The notes beneath the pieces were generated by a model. The model was not told the origin of the DNA. It was given only the letters and a program-made list of their open reading frames with translations, and ran no database searches. From Xylocopa sonorina (taxonomy: Eukaryota; Arthropoda; Insecta; Hymenoptera; Apidae), in NCBI RefSeq assembly GCF_050948175.1, contig NC_135204.1, positions 6,625,473-6,689,472 of the forward strand: DNA of 64,000 bases, in the 5' to 3' direction. Positions within the stretch are counted from its first letter, which is position 1. Every line of letters begins with the position of its first letter. Position numbers and translations under genes: made by a program. Below, piece by piece: positions 40,901 through 51,700 of the stretch.

Positions 40901-43900
40901 GTCGAGCACGCAAATCGGAGCCGGCAGTTTCTTCACGTACAACGACGCGAACCAGAAACCAAGGACCATGGGCTTCCTCGGCTCGGCAGACCTCAAACAC
41001 GTCTCCCTGCTGCTCACTTTGCCCGACAAACAGCTGCTCAAGGATGACTGGAAGATGGACTTCTCCAAGGACGTTCAGAAGATCAACAGAGAAGTATCCA
41101 TACTAGGCATGGCGCCTCAAGTCACTAAGATCACGGCAAATGACTTTAACCGCTTGAAGATCGAACAGTATTGGAAAGGTGAGCTTTTCTGTCACGTTCG
41201 CGCAGTAACAATCGCTGAAAATGTTTAAGACTACGAAGTCATCAATTTTTCAATTAACTTCAGACACTCCTGAGAACAAAGTGACCCTGAATGGTCAGGT
41301 AGTTCTTGGTCAGCTGGCGGATATTCACGTGGACTCGCACAAGGGTGGCGAGAAGAAGAACTTGTTCCGCGCTTTGGTCCACCTCGACGAGAAACAATTC
41401 TTGAAACCTGATTTCAACTACAACAAGGACAACGTCGCTGAAGTCATGGTAAGTGGACTCGAGCAGTCGCTAACTAAGATAAAATTATAAGAAATTATGT
41501 TATATATGCCGATTTCAATGTTTGCAGGAGAATGGTAAGAAGAGGTACGAGGAGATCGAGAAGAAAGTGAAGGAACTTAACGAATATATTACTGAGCAAA
41601 CGAAGGCAAAATGCAAGGACCTGCAGGATCATCTGAAGAAGGCGCAACCGAATGTTAAACCGCTTGTAGATTATTATAAAGGAGAACTGAGCAAAATGAA
41701 AGCAGAGCTGAACGCAGACGAAGCTCTCAAGGACCTCCAGGAAACTCTTCTTGCCACTGTGTGAGTATTAACACCAAAATATATGAATCCTTCGCTAGTC
41801 AAATAAATCACTATTTTGAAAAAGTGTAATATTCATAAATCATTGGAGACAAATAATAAAAGAGTACCATTTACGTTCTGATACGACACGACCTAAACTA
41901 ATCTAAAGACGAAACTTCGAATCCCTTGGTAAAAATGGTGAACCATTCCGCAGGAATAAATACTTTGGTGTCCTCATCGAATCCATCGAGTCAACCGTGA
42001 AACAGATGGCAGAAGACATGCAGAAACTAGAGAAGACCGTGAAGGAGCTGTTGACCCATCTGCAGGAGGCCAGCCAGAACGTTTACAATAGTCTGAAGGA
42101 GTCGTACGGAAAGATCTTCCATCAATTAGTGGAGCTCTTCGACCATGTTATCCAAGTCGTTAAGCTATACGTAATGGTGTTCCTGGATCTGATCAACAAA
42201 CACCAAAAAGAGATACTCGACGCGATGAACGCTGTGTCTGGAGTAACCGAGGACTTCGCGAGGATCATCTTGAAGGGATTGGAACAGCTGAAGCAGAATC
42301 TGAACGAGTTCACTACTATGCTGGGTAACCAATTGAAGGCACTGCCCATTTACGAGGCTGCGAAGGAGAAATGGGAGGAGCTGAAGAAGTTCGAAACGCC
42401 GCAACTCGTTCTCGGTGTACTCGAGGACATATGCAGAGTCTTGAAGGCGAACGTGCCCATTGAACAGATACGCGAGCTTCTCGATTCGATGTGTCAGTAC
42501 ATCATGAAGCACGTCAAACGCGAAAAGGTATCGTCTCGCAGACACAAACTGGTATCGAGAAGAATGGACTACGAGTAACTTAAATATTTTTTTTCATTCC
42601 ACGCAGGTGGACGAAATGAGCGAACTGAAGAACATCTACAAGCAGTTGATAAACGTAATTCAAATGGTCCTGGGACAGCTGAAACAGAAATCAACATTTG
42701 ACGCCATGCTGAACTTGGCCCACATTTCAGCTCCACTGGATCTGAGCTTCTTGTCCCAGTTTCCAGGCATCGTCAGCCTGAAAGTCTCAGTCTTGAACCT
42801 CTTGCGCAACAGAGAGCTACCGTCGCCCTTGGATCTGTACTACGCTTACAGGTAAACGATTTCAATCGACGAACGAAGACACCCCCTCGCCTTCAAAACT
42901 ATGCCCTAACGTCTCTTTCATCTCGTGGCTAAAATTCTTCGCCTCGTTTTTATCTACTCAGTTATCCTGACTCTTTGCAATTATACTCTTAAAATTGATG
43001 TTGCTTTCATTCGATTCGATTCACCACGAGAAATAATACCATCGACGCTTCCAGCTTAGAAACTTAGATTAGTCTCTAGATACTAGATCCTAAGAATTGT
43101 CGTGAGTTGGAAAGGAAATTATCGAATGTTTCGTGCGATATTCAGGCCGACCCTACACCTGAGCGACCTCGTGCCACCCTTCACCATGTCCGCGGTCCTC
43201 ACCGAAGGAGGTCACTTCTTCACTTTCGACGGACGCCATTTGACCATGCCTGGTACCTGCACCTACATTCTCGCGCAGGACATGGAGGATGGAAATTTCT
43301 CCGTGGTGGCGAACCTGAACAACGGAGCTCTGGTCAGCATCACAGTTACAGAGCCTACGGAGAGCATCACGCTGAAGAACAATGGAAACGTAAGCGAGGA
43401 CACAATACATAATCAAACAAAAAACGAAACCTAACAAAGGTTCTAGTATGAACGAAATGTAAGACGCGACAGACATTTCTCAAATGACTATATGGATGAC
43501 AATCTCTTAAAAAAAAACAGACTTTCCAGCAATGATGCTTTAATGAAAAGATCAAGTAACGCAAGCTGCGAACGTAATCGATGTTTCAGCTCCTGGTGAA
43601 CAACAAACCAGCCGATTACCCAGCCAACACGGCGAACCTGCACGCCTTCCTGGTCCAACCATTCCACAACATCAATTCCGATTACGGTGTACGCGTGGTG
43701 TGCGCGAACAAGGGATCTATGATCTGCGCAGTCTACGTTTCCGGTTTCTACCTGGGCAAAGTGCGGGGAATCCTCGGCGACGGCAACAACGAGCCGTACG
43801 ACGACTTCACTCTGCCCTCCGGGAAGGTACGCGGCTTTTTGTGTCACGAAACTTCGAAAGCGTGCCCGCTCACGGAACCGGGTGTTTCGTGGAAACAGCG

Positions 43901-46900
43901 CGCCCCGTGGTATCGTTCGATCTTTAAAGGGCAGCGCACCTTCGAGCGCTGGTTCAGGCTGAATTCACCTGGACGTGGATCGTATTCCTCTTTACAAAGA
44001 TTTTGGAAAAGGGGACAAATCGTGGAATCTTTTCGTATTGCAACGAGCGAATTAAAATGTTTGCATAGATTCGAAAATTGTAGATAAATTGGAACGCGGA
44101 GATGTATAATTTGCAAAAGTTATTATGAAATAAGCAAAAAATAAGAGGTAAGAGATTTTATTCAAATGGTGTATTTTAGATCACGGAGAATGCGGCGGAA
44201 TTTGGAAACGCGTACAAAGTGAAGCCTGATTGTCCAGCTGCGACAGTAGTAGAGCACGCTGATCGCGCCCCAGTGTGTACAGAATACTTCACCGGCGAGA
44301 ATTCACCTCTGAGGTAATTTATCTTCGGCCATTTCGTAAAACAAATTCTCCGTCTAAGATAAATGCTTACCGCCTACTTAAAACCTGAAAAATGTTGTAC
44401 CATGTATATACAAGACGACAGTAATACCTCAACGTCCCCTTTAATGGCACATAAAACACGATTGCAGCTCTTGCTTCAAATATGTCAATCCAGCCCACTA
44501 TCGCCACGCCTGCGACCACGCGGTTGCCGCAAACACCCCATCGGGTCCCTGCATAATCGCTGGAGCTTACCACTATGCTTGCTACGCACAGGGTCTCATG
44601 AGCACCAGCCTTCCTTCTGGCTGTGGTAAGTTTCGCCTGTTCGAACTCGAACTCGATCGCACTAAGCCGCGGAAATGAGCATTTCACTGTCTACCTTCAG
44701 CGAGCTGCAAGGTGGGAGCCAACAAGATCGAGATTGGCGACACGTTCAGCGTGAAGGTACCCAAGAAAGAGGCTGATGTCATTTTCGTGGTCGAACAACA
44801 GACACCGAACGATAAAGTATTCAAAGAGATGATTACACCCCTGATGTCCGAGGTCAGAGAGGAATTGAAGCAACACGGTATAACGTGAGTATTTTTATGT
44901 ATGTATGATTACTGTCTCTGTGAATTTTCATTTGTTAAATTTTGAAAAAACTTTAAAATGGCGGTCGGAAGTAGCTCACAAGGGTCAAAGTGTACGGTGA
45001 TTTAGCTACTTCTAAGTAGATTCAGCCAGCAGCGCCGTTCTATCGACCGGTACAGCAGAAAAATCCAGAGGACGGCTGACCAGACAGCGCGCTCAGCTGA
45101 ATCTACTTACAAGTAGCCAAGCGTTGTACATCGCTGTCTTTAGCGGCTCGTTCTGAGCGCAATTTTAGAGTTTCGATGAATTAAAAAATGGAGATTAAAG
45201 AGGAAAGATCACAGAATACGGTGATATTTTTTTCAAATTTTTTGAGGCTTCGTAAAAGAATGAAATTAAATAAATAATAATATTTCTTGAATTTTTATGC
45301 TACAAAGTTAATTGTAATATTCAAGGTAACAATAAAGCAATTTTTATATTCAATATTGAATTCATAGGGACGTACACGTTGGACTGATTGGATACAGCGA
45401 ACAAACGAAGTGGCCACAGCACTATACATTAAATGGCAACGACAACATCGACGGTGAAGTGAAGAACATGAAGTTCTACGAGAAGAAACCTGAAGTTACT
45501 TGGGAGGTAATTCTGCTTTTCTCGAGCGATTCATTCCTCGCACTTTCACACGAGTTTCATGCCAATCTTACACTTTTTCGTTCCAAGTATTCCTCTTCGT
45601 TTAAACGCGATGTCCAAAAAAAAGACCAAAGTCAAACAGTTCTCATGCCCCACAGGAAACTTAACAATGACACATCAAATAATAACCTGGTATTTAACTG
45701 CTCTCTCAAACGACGGAACGTATTAATTACGCGTTGCGCACGGCGCATTAAACGAGCCTCGTGGAAGCAGAAGCTGATGTAACAGACCGGGCATTAACGA
45801 TCAATCAGGAGTTCAACTACACTTCGTCGACGCCGAACGTTTTTTGCGCGCTGTTCGCCGACATCATTAACATTCCTAGCCTTATACAGCTTAGGAATCA
45901 CGTGACAACCTGCGATCTGTTTGCACGATCTCTTTCGCGAACAACGCCAAGTTGAATCACCCATGCCCGTTACAATTTTCCTTCCCGATGACTCAAAACG
46001 CTTGATACGTAGTCGAGGCGTTTTTCTTATTCGTCTCCTTTTCTTCTGCGGCTACGTAAAAGACTATCATTAGCCTGGTCGAAGAGACAAGGAAATCTCG
46101 CGGGGTAAACAGGAGAATTTGTAAACGCGTAGTGATAGATCGCCGCGGTCATAAATATTCATCGTGCTCGTACGACAGAGACGATTAATCACCGACGGGA
46201 ATCTAGATCCGATTCTGCCTGCGTGTCTTTCTTGGGAAACGTTTTTTTCCTCCCGATTTCTTTCTTCTTAATACGCCTCGGTTACTTCGTTAGCATAGTA
46301 CGCGGGAACGAGGGGTTGTTTTTGCCACCGGGCCGGACGCTTGCGTGCGCTGAACAAGAAAATAATGATTTCCAGGAAGCGAGGGAAGGCGAGCTGAGCA
46401 AGAAGATCGACTACGTCCGCCAGAAATTGGACATCGAACTGGGCACCTTCAAATTGACAGACGCTTACGAGACCGCCGTCAAGTATCCCTTCAGAGCCGG
46501 CGCGGCCAAGGTCGTGATTGGCGTGATCGCGAACCCTTGCGTGAAGAGTTCACTTCCTATTTCGGTGAGCATGACATTTCATATTAACTCGAACGGCTGC
46601 GAGAGTCGGATCGCTGGTGCGTTTTGCGAAACGAAACGCTGGGCAGCCTCTTCTAACAATCCTCGTCTATACAAGGTTGCGATCGTAGAAATATGTTGAG
46701 GTTGTGGAATAACATTTTTCGGCTCGCTTTTGAAGAATGTCGAGTATGAAAATTTTTTAAATTTTTTAAATTTTTAATTACATCCTTGAGTTATAGCATC
46801 CGCGTAGAACGCAAAACTTAAGATTTCTCAAAGGACTGAATTAGAAGGAAGCCCGTAATACCTCTAACAATAGCAATTTAGTGGCAACGCTGAGTTGAGA

Positions 46901-48067
46901 GTTAATAGCTGCAATTAGTAATTAGCAGTTGGTAGCTAGTAATCAATCAGGGTTAACTAGAATCAGAGGAAGTCAGGCCCCTATAATTTGTCCAAAATTA
47001 TTACAACCATCGAATTCATTATTGCAGGCTAGTATAGGGGATAGATCTACGACCACAGAATCTTTAAAACACATTACTCAAGCATGAGTATCTAAAAATA
47101 ATTTCAGTTCAAACTTAAATTTTTAAATCTCCACATTTCATCGTACCAGAAATTAAGAAGCACGTAGAGCGTGCTTTATATAATTTAAAGCGAATATATG
47201 TTAATATAAACGATGGATAAAAAAATTAGACCCACGTAAAAACTGATTTCTAAATTAATACTGAAACTTTGGGACGCGTCTATCCATAAGTTTCACAGTG
47301 AGCATAAAGCAGCGGATTTAAACGATTCCAACTCTTTCAGTTGCAACAGGTTAGACTCCTGCTTGGCCACAAAATGTATCGCGATCTTGGACTCACCTAT
47401 TACCACATCTCGTATCCTGGCCCCCTGTACGTATCCGGCAAACCGCAGACGAATATCGTCGGCTACGACGCGGACAGCGCGTACACGTTCGCTGACAGCA
47501 AGAAGAAGCCCCTTTCCGGAAGCAGCGACATGAAGAGCAATCTCTCCCCGACAGTCAACGACGTCTGCGCTGACTTCGCGGTTCTGGTAAAGTGTTCAAC
47601 AAGTGATCCTCGTCCATTATTACGAGCCCTTCGAAAGCTAGAAACAAGAAAGGGCTGAGAAGGTGCGCCAGGCCATAATCGAGGGGCTTTACCTGGAAAT
47701 TCTGTTGCAGTCTGGCGGCGCCACGTTCAGCCTGGACAACTTCCTCGACGCGAAGCCGAACCAGAAGAAGCAGTTCGTCCAAGTGGCCGCCAAGAGGATC
47801 GCCGATGGCCTCGCTAATCTGGAGCTCGAGAAGGATTGCGCGTGCAACTACATGTACGGTTTCACCGGTCGTACTCGGTGCAAAATCGTTGGACGCAAGG
47901 AGGCACCCGTGAGTGGACCTGCGAATTTTTACAAATTAACATTACTCTTAATCTGATCCCTCTGCGCCCTTTTCTCATTAAAACTGTTTTATATTTCGTC
48001 GAGCTCACGCGACAACGCCGTTCATCTGTTTCAGAGACCCGCCACCAAGGGAGCAGCGAAGGGTTAA
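19883..48067 (+). CDS. apolpp: apolipophorin-II/I precursor (apolipophorins, retinoid- and fatty acid-binding glycoprotein), 26 coding exons
   Basis: This gene encodes the large precursor of insect lipophorin, the secreted haemolymph particle that carries diacylglycerol, sterols and hydrophobic ligands. I assembled 26 exons by eye from GT/AG sites and reading phase. Their lengths total 10,200 nt (3,399 residues plus stop), close to the roughly 3,350 residues known for insect apolipophorins. Domain order: signal peptide (about 1-25), N-terminal lipid-transfer domain of the vitellogenin/apoB/MTP type (from about 37 to beyond 600), RTKR at about 706-709 that separates apoLp-II from apoLp-I, a long beta-rich lipid-binding region, helical segments (about 2440-2790), a vWD domain (about 2807-2950) and a Cys-rich C-terminus. 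Exons are much richer in G+C than introns. Only two splice features are unusual: a GTTCGC donor after exon 4, and a 55-nt intron between exons 24 and 25. Identity is near certain; individual splice sites are inferred. Confidence 0.95.
21811..21839. repeat. inverted repeat in intron 1
   Basis: GCACAATGGTGC and GCACCACTGTGC pair at 11 of 12 positions around a 5-nt loop (GAGAA). It is a compact isolated hairpin in a GC-rich patch, with no sign of a longer precursor. Function unknown. Confidence 0.5.
31835..31862. repeat. inverted repeat near the 3' end of intron 1
   Basis: TTAAGTAACTTC and GAAGCTACTTAA pair at 11 of 12 positions around the tetraloop ATGC. It lies about 315 nt before the 27-nt micro-exon, where a structure could influence its recognition. 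Confidence 0.5.
32176..32807 (+). CDS. apolpp: apolpp exons 2-4: mature N-terminus and start of the lipid-transfer domain
   Basis: Exon 2 is a 27-nt micro-exon (32176-32202), flanked by TGCAG and a GTAAGT donor, encoding KCTVGCHG. Exon 3 (32285-32469) carries KAYEEGRTYTYSLKGVSVTS, the first beta-strand motif of the vitellogenin/apolipophorin N-terminal domain. Exon 4 (32631-32807) continues with the conserved-looking Cys segment around DTELCTEPGD and ends MTE. Phases are 1, 1, 0 and 0, and they join correctly to exon 5 (TDVMGSC). The donor after exon 4 reads GAG|GTTCGC, a poor match to the consensus, but no better GT lies in frame before the TGA 24 nt further on. Confidence 0.85.
32900..37447 (+). 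CDS. apolpp: apolpp exon 5: giant exon with lipid-transfer domain, furin site and start of apoLp-I
   Basis: This single exon of 4,548 nt (1,516 codons, residues about 156-1671) is open throughout. It starts after TTTCAG at 32899 and ends at ACG|GTAAGC (37448). Its first half has the alternating helical repeats of the LPD_N/vitellinogen superhelix (for example SALKALGNAAFLDDATLQKV) followed by beta-sheet sequence. The proprotein convertase site RTKR lies at 34550-34561, and cleavage there yields apoLp-II of about 709 residues including the signal. The rest is amphipathic beta-strand sequence of apoLp-I, rich in alternating K/D/E and aliphatic residues, which holds lipid at the particle surface. 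G+C content and codon use are clearly higher than in the flanking introns. Confidence 0.95.
37583..41448 (+). CDS. apolpp: apolpp exons 6-13: beta-rich lipid-binding middle of apoLp-I
   Basis: Exons are 37583-38089, 38209-38395, 38463-38679, 39603-39895, 40058-40252, 40322-40548, 40686-41178 and 41264-41448. All junctions are AG/GT and every phase closes (0, 1, 2, 1, 1, 0, 1, 0). The protein (about residues 1672-2439) is a run of short amphipathic beta strands with few cysteines. Examples are the CYKEDNKVTVDSDV segment in exon 7 and the NSYCEQNKDCAQF segment in exon 9, whose two Cys could form a local disulfide. This is the extended lipid-binding part shared by apoB and apolipophorin-I. Most introns are 70-165 nt; intron 8 (38680-39602) is larger and contains a MITE. 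Confidence 0.9.
39190..39414. mobile_element. MITE copy 1, in apolpp intron 8
   Basis: The left arm begins GAAACAAGACGAAAATAAAG and continues through AATAACAAAATTG. The right arm is its imperfect reverse complement, including CAATTTTGTTACTCTT and ATCGTCTTATTTT. The terminal inverted repeats span about 50 bp around a short core with CCACGCGTTCTCC. No transposase is present and no target duplication is clear. A related copy lies at 53475. Confidence 0.65.
39480..39496 (+). repeat. A17 homopolymer in intron 8
   Basis: Seventeen consecutive A lie about 65 bp after the MITE and about 105 bp before the exon 9 acceptor. No retrotransposed body is recognisable beside it. Confidence 0.8.
41528..42851 (+). 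CDS. apolpp: apolpp exons 14-16: amphipathic helical segment
   Basis: Exons are 41528-41760, 41954-42527 and 42607-42851 (about residues 2440-2790). The composition changes sharply from beta-rich to helical, with long heptad-like runs of K, E, L and Q such as KRYEEIEKKVKELNEY and MQKLEKTVKELLTHLQEA. A more hydrophobic helix follows at VIQVVKLYVMVFLDLINKH. Segments like these are known in apolipophorin-I and probably act as reversible lipid-binding helices when the particle loads diacylglycerol; that role is inference. Exon 14 ends at ACTGT|GTGAGT and joins exon 15 in phase 2. Confidence 0.9.
43146..43826 (+). CDS. apolpp: apolpp exons 17-18: von Willebrand factor type D domain
   Basis: Exons are 43146-43389 and 43590-43826 (about residues 2790-2950). 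The vWD signature is clear: VLTEGGHFFTFDGRHLTMPG at the start, the TCTYILAQD strand after it, and GILGDGNNEPYDDFTLPSGK near the end, matching the G-x-x-G-x-x-N-x-E-x-x-D-D pattern of the family. A vWD near the C-terminus is the standard architecture of insect apolipophorins and vitellogenins. The usual CGLCG cysteines are absent in the second motif, where ILGDG is seen. Confidence 0.92.
43827..44179 (+). other. apolpp intron 18
   Basis: This 353-nt intron runs from GTACGC to TTTTAG. The exon 18 frame reads on for some distance past the donor, but that extension lacks vWD features and the vWD sequence ends at the donor. Nothing else was noticed in it. Confidence 0.7.
44180..44884 (+). CDS. apolpp: apolpp exons 19-21: Cys-rich segment after vWD
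   Basis: Exons are 44180-44313, 44468-44625 and 44701-44884, with phases 2, 1 and 2. The protein carries closely spaced cysteines (PDCP, APVCTEYF, SSCFKYVNP, RHACDHAV, GPCIIAG, YACYAQG, PSGCASCKVG). This resembles the C8/TIL-type modules that follow vWD domains and are stabilised by disulfides. Exon 21 then moves to a less Cys-rich stretch with KKEADVIFVVEQQ, which looks like a beta-alpha fold. Confidence 0.88.
44992..45129. mobile_element. small palindromic MITE in apolpp intron 21
   Basis: GCTACTTCTAAGTAGATTCAGC (45005-45026) and the reverse complement of 45096-45117 match at 21 of 22 bases. Both sides are bounded by GTAC (44992 and 45126). The core is about 70 bp and non-coding. A partial match to the arm, TCTAAGTAGATTAAGCC, occurs near 15999. 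Confidence 0.6.
45368..48067 (+). CDS. apolpp: apolpp exons 22-26: C-terminal region and stop
   Basis: Exons are 45368-45506, 46376-46564, 47341-47586, 47642-47908 and 48035-48067, all phase 0 after the first. Exons 22-24 encode a soluble-looking fold (TDVHVGLIGYSEQTKWPQH, KVVIGVIANPC, KMYRDLGLTYYHISYPGPLY). Exon 25 begins KQERAEKVRQAIIEGLYLE and contains the last Cys cluster (DCACNYMYGFTGRTRC). Exon 26 adds RPATKGAAKG and a TAA at 48065-48067. The intron between exons 24 and 25 is only 55 nt, and in the downstream frame it reads as protein-like sequence ending in TAG; see findings. If it is not an intron, the gene is broken here. Confidence 0.85.
45507..46375 (+). other. apolpp intron 22
   Basis: The intron spans 869 nt from GTAATT to TTCCAG. 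It holds no recognisable element or coding exon; frames open in it end within 200 codons and lack motifs. Confidence 0.7.
46565..47340 (+). other. apolpp intron 23
   Basis: The intron spans 776 nt from GTGAGC to CTTTCAG. It contains a small perfect hairpin at 47158-47176 (AAGCACG, loop TAGAG, CGTGCTT). No other feature was seen. Confidence 0.7.
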
Positions 48068-48248
48068 AGCGAGAACACCGCGCAGACTACACCCCACTAA
48101 TTAATTTAGATATATTGTATTTGTTACTTTGTTATAATACGGCAGGCGTATTTTGATACTTCGTAAGGAAATTAACATCGCCAGGCTCGCCATCGACAGG
48201 GTGGGCCGCCAATCATCACGTAATCGTAACGAGGACTGAGAGTTTATT

Positions 48249-48280
48249 AAAAAAAAAAAACAAAAAAAAACAAAAAAAAA
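48249..48280 (+). repeat. A-rich (A9C) simple repeat in the 3' UTR
   Basis: Twelve A are followed by two C-A9 units. It lies 180 nt after the apolpp stop codon and would be transcribed as an internal poly(A)-like tract. Confidence 0.8.
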
Positions 48281-48470
48281 CGAAAGAACAACAGAGCACA
48301 CACGATTATCCCTTTATCTCTTCGTAACGCGTTGCGAGTGTATAACGTAAACGTTTCCACTTTTCTTCACTTCTTGTTTTTCTACGTTTCAGCTGTATCG
48401 ATCGCGGCTTAGAGTTTAAGTTTCTTACCCTGAGTGAACACAGGTATTATTAAAGTGTTAAACGCGTGAC

Positions 48471-48476
48471 AATAAA
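48471..48476 (+). terminator. AATAAA polyadenylation signal, apolpp
   Basis: This is the first canonical hexamer after the stop codon, 404 nt into the 3' UTR. The later ATTAAA at 48584 is an alternative. The signal itself is clear; its use is inferred. Confidence 0.45.
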
Positions 48477-48740
48477 CTGAAATAGCTAATTACCGTGCGG
48501 GGTAAACAAAACGAAGCGTCCCCCCGTACGCCTGATACGGGACATCGATTCGATTCACGGTACGATTTGTACGGCTTACCTTTATTAAATTAAGATACCG
48601 ATGCTATGCGACTAATCTGAATCCAATACCGACCACCGTACCGTTTATCGTCGAATGGAAAACGATTTTACGCGCTAGATAATGTATACTATGGCTTGTA
48701 AAGAAATATAGATACTTTGTTCTTACGTGTACCACGGTTG

Positions 48741-51700
48741 TCCGTTCATTACATCGACATACACTCTGGCCTTCGACCGATCGTAGATACGTAGATTAAA
48801 TAGCGAGAAACAGGAATTCGTAAACAGCCGATCCATCGATTTGCTTTTGCCTTAATCCGATGCAGTCTTTGCGATACTTCCGGGACGAATTTTCAAAGTG
48901 TTCTTCGTTCTCCGTGGAATTTCAGAGAAGAACGTGGCGTCACGTTGGATCTACATTCGACAGAATATTGTTTCCGTCAGGATTTTCGATTATTAAGTGA
49001 CTAAATTTAAAGAGTGAAATTCACTGAAATAGTTACTTTAATTGTATTATATTTATTTCTTTTAAATGTTTATAGCATTTTTAAGTTATTTACTAAATGA
49101 TTATTTTATGGAAAGAGTTCTGTAGTGTTTCTTCTTTCGCTCAACTCGAAGAAGAGATCAACATACAGAAATCAAAATCGAGAGTATCTGGTTAATTCGT
49201 TACAAATTACTACTAAATACCACTGCTCGCCGTGATCTGAGAGTCACCCACAAATCTACATTTAGAAACAAAAAACGAAGAGTAATTAGTACGACCGAAA
49301 TATCCGAAATCTAAAAAAGTCGAGGGATAAACGAAACAGCCAGAAGTAATGATACCGGAACGAAGAGAATGGCGGGGCACCGATGAATATTCATGGAATT
49401 CAGAGTCAAAAAGCGGAGGCCGATCGCGTTTCAGCGAAATTCGTCGAATGAAACGTCGCGTCGTTTGTCATTGATTTTATCTGTTGAACGCAACCCAGTT
49501 TCAAGTACATACAATTACCGTCACGCTTGCAGCATGCCGTACAGAAACTTGTCTCGATAGTTCATGGTTCTCTCCCCCTTTCGAAAGTAGCCATTTCCAT
49601 TTTTCATCGACTGTCTTCTACCATCGTTCCTGCTTCTCTGTCGCGGCTTCGATTCTCTCCTTCGACGATTTCAACCGAAAAACCAGCAGGATCGCGCGCG
49701 CGTGGTTCTTTTTTAGGCACGTTTACGTGGTCGAAGGGTTTATTTAACCGTCACCCCCCTCAGCAGTGACGTTAATGCTACGCTAACGTTACGTCGGTCA
49801 CGTTAGTCAAGTGTGCATGCACACACAATTCACGCTCACCTGCGTTATGTATCAGTGTTTGGAATCGAAATTCCTTGACGGATTTAATGAGGGAGGTTCA
49901 TCAGATAAAAGGGCCCGTCCAACGAGGATCGTGATTATTTTTAAAACGCTCGCATTCATTATTTTTTAAATTGCTCTTTTACGTCAGGACAGGACGCGAA
50001 GATTTCGAAAAAATTTGTGAGGGCACCCTTGACTACGCGTGCTCGGTCACCCACTCGAGAATAATCGGCCCTTGTTAATTATTGAACCTACGAACGTGCT
50101 TCTTCGAGACTTCACGATTCTTCTTCCTTAAGAAGTTTACTTTCCGCCCTATTCAATTATCGTTTAACTATTTATTTGTCTTCCTCGACTTATTCGTTAT
50201 ATAAGTTCGTTTGCTTTTAATTTATGTCTGTGTTTGCAGTTGAAATTTTTTGCTTGAAATCGTCCCGTTGATATCGAAGAGGAAATATGTGACGTGATAG
50301 AAAAATACATTGGATCAACGTATGCAGTGATGATCTACATTGCGCGATAGGTCTTATCATTAGACACGTGTATAAACATCGCGAGTGAATTAAAGCTGAG
50401 GAAACAAATCGAGTTATTCGTAGATTTTCTATTGCAGTTCCTTTCAATTACACCCTTTTCTTACTCTAAAATGATGCAAGGGTAAAAGGCGGCGATATTT
50501 TTCGAATAAATCTCGATGTCGTCAGCAGTGATCGTTAAAAAGAGGATCGACCGGCTACGTGGAAGTTTTTTGACGAAACTTGCTGTCTGAATCGCTCGAC
50601 GAGATGCGGATTGTATAATCTGCACCAGACAGATATCTACTTCGCTGACCTACTTGGCCGATACGAGACTACTTAACCCTTTGACGAGCACCTCCGCAAC
50701 TCGCGCAGACGGTCCGTCCACTCGACAGACGCCATCGTCGAGATCGTGGAACTGTGCAACTATTTCTGCAACCGTGCAGTTAAACACACAATGCCATTTT
50801 TTATCGTATTGTTCTTCGTATGCTTGTCTTTTAATAGCTTTTAAAATAGCATCTCTTGCATTGCCTGAATTAAAGTTGCGCCCGTTTTGGCTACTTCAAG
50901 TCAACTACTGTCAATTTCAGTTGCTTCCAATGCAGTCTTTCGCTTGAATATAAGTCGCTTCGGTTCGTTGGACTCAATTTTAAGGGAAACGTTCAACTAT
51001 GATCCAGTTTGTTAACCCGTAAGTGTAACAGCAAATAGTTGCCATATAAAATGGAGATTAAATTCCGCCGGGTCTGTGTAACGATGCAATTATTCACCAT
51101 ACTTTTTCTTGCGTGTCCACGTCTTATTTCCGTTCGATTTATAGGCGAACCAGCCGCAAACATTCCTTCGCGAGGAACTAATACCGTTCAATTACCGTTT
51201 GATCGTGTCCCTTTTCACAACGAGACCTGATAAAACACAAAATACCAGATCGTGCATTCGGCCAAATGTCAAGCCGCGGAAACTTTGATTGGCTTGCATC
51301 AACTTTGCAAAACCGTGGAAAGTTCGCGGCAGAAGAAACTTAATAAAAACTTTCCGTCCTCGTCCGATGGTAGCTGTTTACTCTGTTGATAAAACTGGAT
51401 TCCAAATGAAATTGCCTGGACCCATCGACGGATGGATTTAAATGAAATCGTAGAAATACTGGTGCAACATGTCGCGTCCCTTAAAAAGCGAGTTTCACGA
51501 TCCACGTGAAATTTCAAGTAACAATCGAATACAATTATATATTGTATATTAAAAAGAAATTCTAATCATCTAGATCTCTCCGTGGATGCAAATTTTACCT
51601 CCGTCAATGAACCGCACGATAGAAAACATACTTCACTTTCTGCTCGAAACGAACTAAGATTCCACAGTTATAATTAGCCAATTACACGGGAAATTAAACC

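Larger units (their letters stand above)
48068..48740 (+). other. apolpp 3' UTR (end uncertain)
   Basis: After the TAA the sequence has no long frame. It contains an A-rich (A9C) stretch at 48249-48280, an AATAAA at 48471-48476 and an ATTAAA at 48584-48589. Either signal could direct polyadenylation, so the 3' end is a guess. Confidence 0.5.

Noticed and set aside
43827..44087. Readthrough of exon 18 to give an alternative C-terminus
   Set aside because: The frame stays open past the donor, but the extension lacks vWD features, and the downstream exons are all in phase with splicing at 43827.
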